NCBI RefSeq assembly: GCF_000317145.1
Contig: NC_019697.1
Span: 62,001-126,000, forward strand
Reading direction: 5' to 3'
From: Chamaesiphon minutus PCC 6605
Lineage (GTDB): Bacteria; Cyanobacteriota; Cyanobacteriia; Cyanobacteriales; Chamaesiphonaceae
DNA length: 64,000 bases
Shown: one piece after another, positions 63,182 through 64,000 of the stretch
How positions within the stretch are numbered: position 1 is the stretch's first letter
Layout of the letters: each line of letters begins with the position of its first letter
Position numbers and translations under genes: made by a program
The notes under the pieces: generated by a model
Databases searched by the model: none
Seen by the model: only the letters and a program-made list of their open reading frames with translations
What the model was told of the DNA's origin: nothing

Positions 63182-63329
63182 TTGTGGGTACCCGACTATC
63201 TCTACTAAGCACTAGTCTTTCCGTATTGGTGCAAGATGTGAGCTTATCGATTCGTTCAATTGGCAAAAGCGTAAGTTAAGGTCGCACCGCTCGATTGCCA
63301 CCAATTAACTCTCTAGTTGGGACTAAATG

Positions 63330-63548
63330 TTAGTCTTCGTCCCAACCTTCGACGTCGAGTAACTCGCTGACTGGATCTTGGAGTGTGAACCCGAACTCTA
63401 AGAGTTCATTTTTCCAATATTGCCACTTATCGCCATACAGAAAGGCAATCTTCCAAATTCGATCGCTCGGACTGAGAATCTTGGATGCTACCAAAGATTC
63501 GACTTGACGTTGCATTTTCACCATTGGGTGAAGCACTTGCTGAGTCAT
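63330..63548 (-). CDS. DUF4327-like small cyanobacterial protein
   Basis: A 72-residue soluble protein. The sequence MTQQVLHPMVKMQRQVESLVASKIL, IWKIAFLYGDKWQYWKNELLEFGF and an acidic end (ELLDVEGWDED) match what I recall of DUF4327, a family restricted to cyanobacteria and without known function. The start is ATG. It stands alone. Confidence 0.7.
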   Translation of the reverse strand: MTQQVLHPMVKMQRQVESLVASKILSPSDRIWKIAFLYGDKWQYWKNELLEFGFTLQDPVSELLDVEGWDED

Positions 63549-63802
63549 AGATAAAGATTTAATTGTTTTAATGCTTAATGTGAAACTATTTTCCTGCTAA
63601 ATACTCGTGCTAGCTCTAGTAATGCGATTTGCTAGGAAAATCTACCTTTCTACTTGTACCGCACAACAGTGTAAATTGTCAAACTTAATTTGGGTGAGTA
63701 TTTTTACAAGCTTTATAGATATAGTCGGAGATTTTATCTGGGTTTGTCAGTGTGGATGTTGCGATCGGGCGGTTGGGTTATTACCCTCAGCTCCAAATCG
63801 GA
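63549..63802. other. intergenic stretch without a recognised gene
   Basis: AT-rich leader of the DUF4327-like gene followed by DNA with no convincing frame. A 74-codon frame across 63607-63831 has no family features and ends inside the tandem duplication. Confidence 0.35.
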
Positions 63803-63950
63803 TGCGAGTGGGGCTGCTAATTTCGATTTAGCTAGTTCAGCGCGCAGGGTCAAAATTTATAATTGATTTTTTCTTTTGCGAGTGGGGCTGCTAATTTCGA
63901 TTTAGCTAGTTCAGCGCGCAGGGTCAAAATTTATAATTGATTTTTTCTTT
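63803..63950. repeat. perfect 74-base tandem duplication
   Basis: Bases 63803-63876 are repeated exactly at 63877-63950 (unit begins TGCGAGTGGGGC and ends TTTTTTCTTT). The unit includes the last codons and stop of the partial gene read on the minus strand at the window edge, so the extra copy is a fossil 3' end. Confidence 0.9.
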
Positions 63951-64000
63951 GGATTCGACGATTTTACCTGTCGCGAACCAAGTATCGAGCAATTGTTTGA
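63924..64000 (-). CDS. 3' end of an unidentified gene
   Basis: An open frame entering from the right edge on the minus strand reads KQLLDTWFATGKIVESKEK and INYKF before a TGA at 63924. It has only 24 residues, so no family can be named. Its 3' end is duplicated in tandem. Confidence 0.4.
   Translation of the reverse strand, partial: KQLLDTWFATGKIVESKEKINYKF

Larger units (their letters stand above)
62818..63216. repeat. composite nested palindrome, about 400 bases
   Basis: Outer perfect 13-base arms ACTAGTGCTTAGT (62818-62830) and ACTAAGCACTAGT (63204-63216). Inside these is a perfect 21-base inverted pair at 62851-62871 and 63062-63082 (ends CCGTGTATACACAAG), and inside that a TAAATCCCC...GGGGGATTTAG hairpin module. 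Two constant-tail insertions (62901, 63133) sit within it. There is no coding capacity. It accounts for the 548-base gap. Confidence 0.75.

Noticed and set aside
63607-63831. A 74-codon frame near the right edge
   Set aside because: Cysteine-rich but without spaced metal pairs, and it ends inside the exact tandem duplication. I consider it chance.

Overview
The window is chromosomal DNA from a cyanobacterium. The evidence is the very high density of GCGATCGC/CGATCG octamers, the many multicopy palindromes and heptamer tandem repeats typical of cyanobacteria, and genes with cyanobacterial versions (ThrC, Dxs, MurT/GatD, a SigG-type ECF sigma factor, a DUF4327-like protein). The genus cannot be told from the sequence alone. 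No rRNA, tRNA, CRISPR array or complete transposase gene was seen. Gene order is a mosaic of housekeeping genes, signalling genes and several accessory modules, separated by repeat-rich intergenic DNA.

Left part (1-14 kb): the end of thrC, a phosphoribosyltransferase, a DUF2470 protein, a secreted trypsin-like protease with TPRs facing a secreted thioredoxin-fold protein, a pirin/LysR divergent pair, an alpha/beta hydrolase whose nucleophile position reads Gly, a response regulator divergent from a double DUF305 (CopM-like) protein with a matching direct-repeat operator, mutL, a 45-residue membrane protein and a lone cysA.

Middle left (14-21 kb) is a six-gene same-strand cluster: KAS III, GT21-like glycosyltransferase, membrane-anchored hydrolase-like protein, 3-beta-HSD-like SDR, metallo-beta-lactamase-fold hydrolase and F390-synthetase-like adenylating enzyme. 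This is the logic of a specialised lipid pathway. An intact AAA ATPase gene lies just after it, and a decayed copy of that gene's 3' end lies just before it in the same orientation, so the cluster is bracketed by direct repeats.

Middle (22-41 kb): kptA, an L,D-transpeptidase, dxs, a repeat island, a rhomboid protease, FKBP, sigG with its anti-sigma gene, gatD - phytochelatin synthase - murT, rsmE, a J-domain/TPR protein, then three same-strand genes: a PD-(D/E)XK nuclease-like domain fused to a ParA ATPase, a ParB-like protein, and a zinc-ribbon kinase fused through a membrane helix to a phosphate-binding-type receptor. This ParA/ParB/kinase block is my best candidate for an undescribed system. 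dacB follows.

Right part (42-64 kb): a receiver-only regulator behind a Pho-box-like triple repeat, aat, ald, a glyoxalase-fold protein, a TetR-controlled tripartite efflux locus (adaptor, MacB-like permease, TolC, ATPase) with three operator-like palindromes, acpH, an aldo/keto reductase, two Uma2 nucleases, uvrB, a DUF4291 gene and a ParDE module that truncate each other, a kinase-like protein, a saccharopine-dehydrogenase-like protein and a large composite palindrome.

Across the window I also see a miniature insertion family with constant tails (TGTCTTGT...CCGC) around completely different hairpins. It occurs four times, two of them with a visible uninterrupted counterpart of the target.
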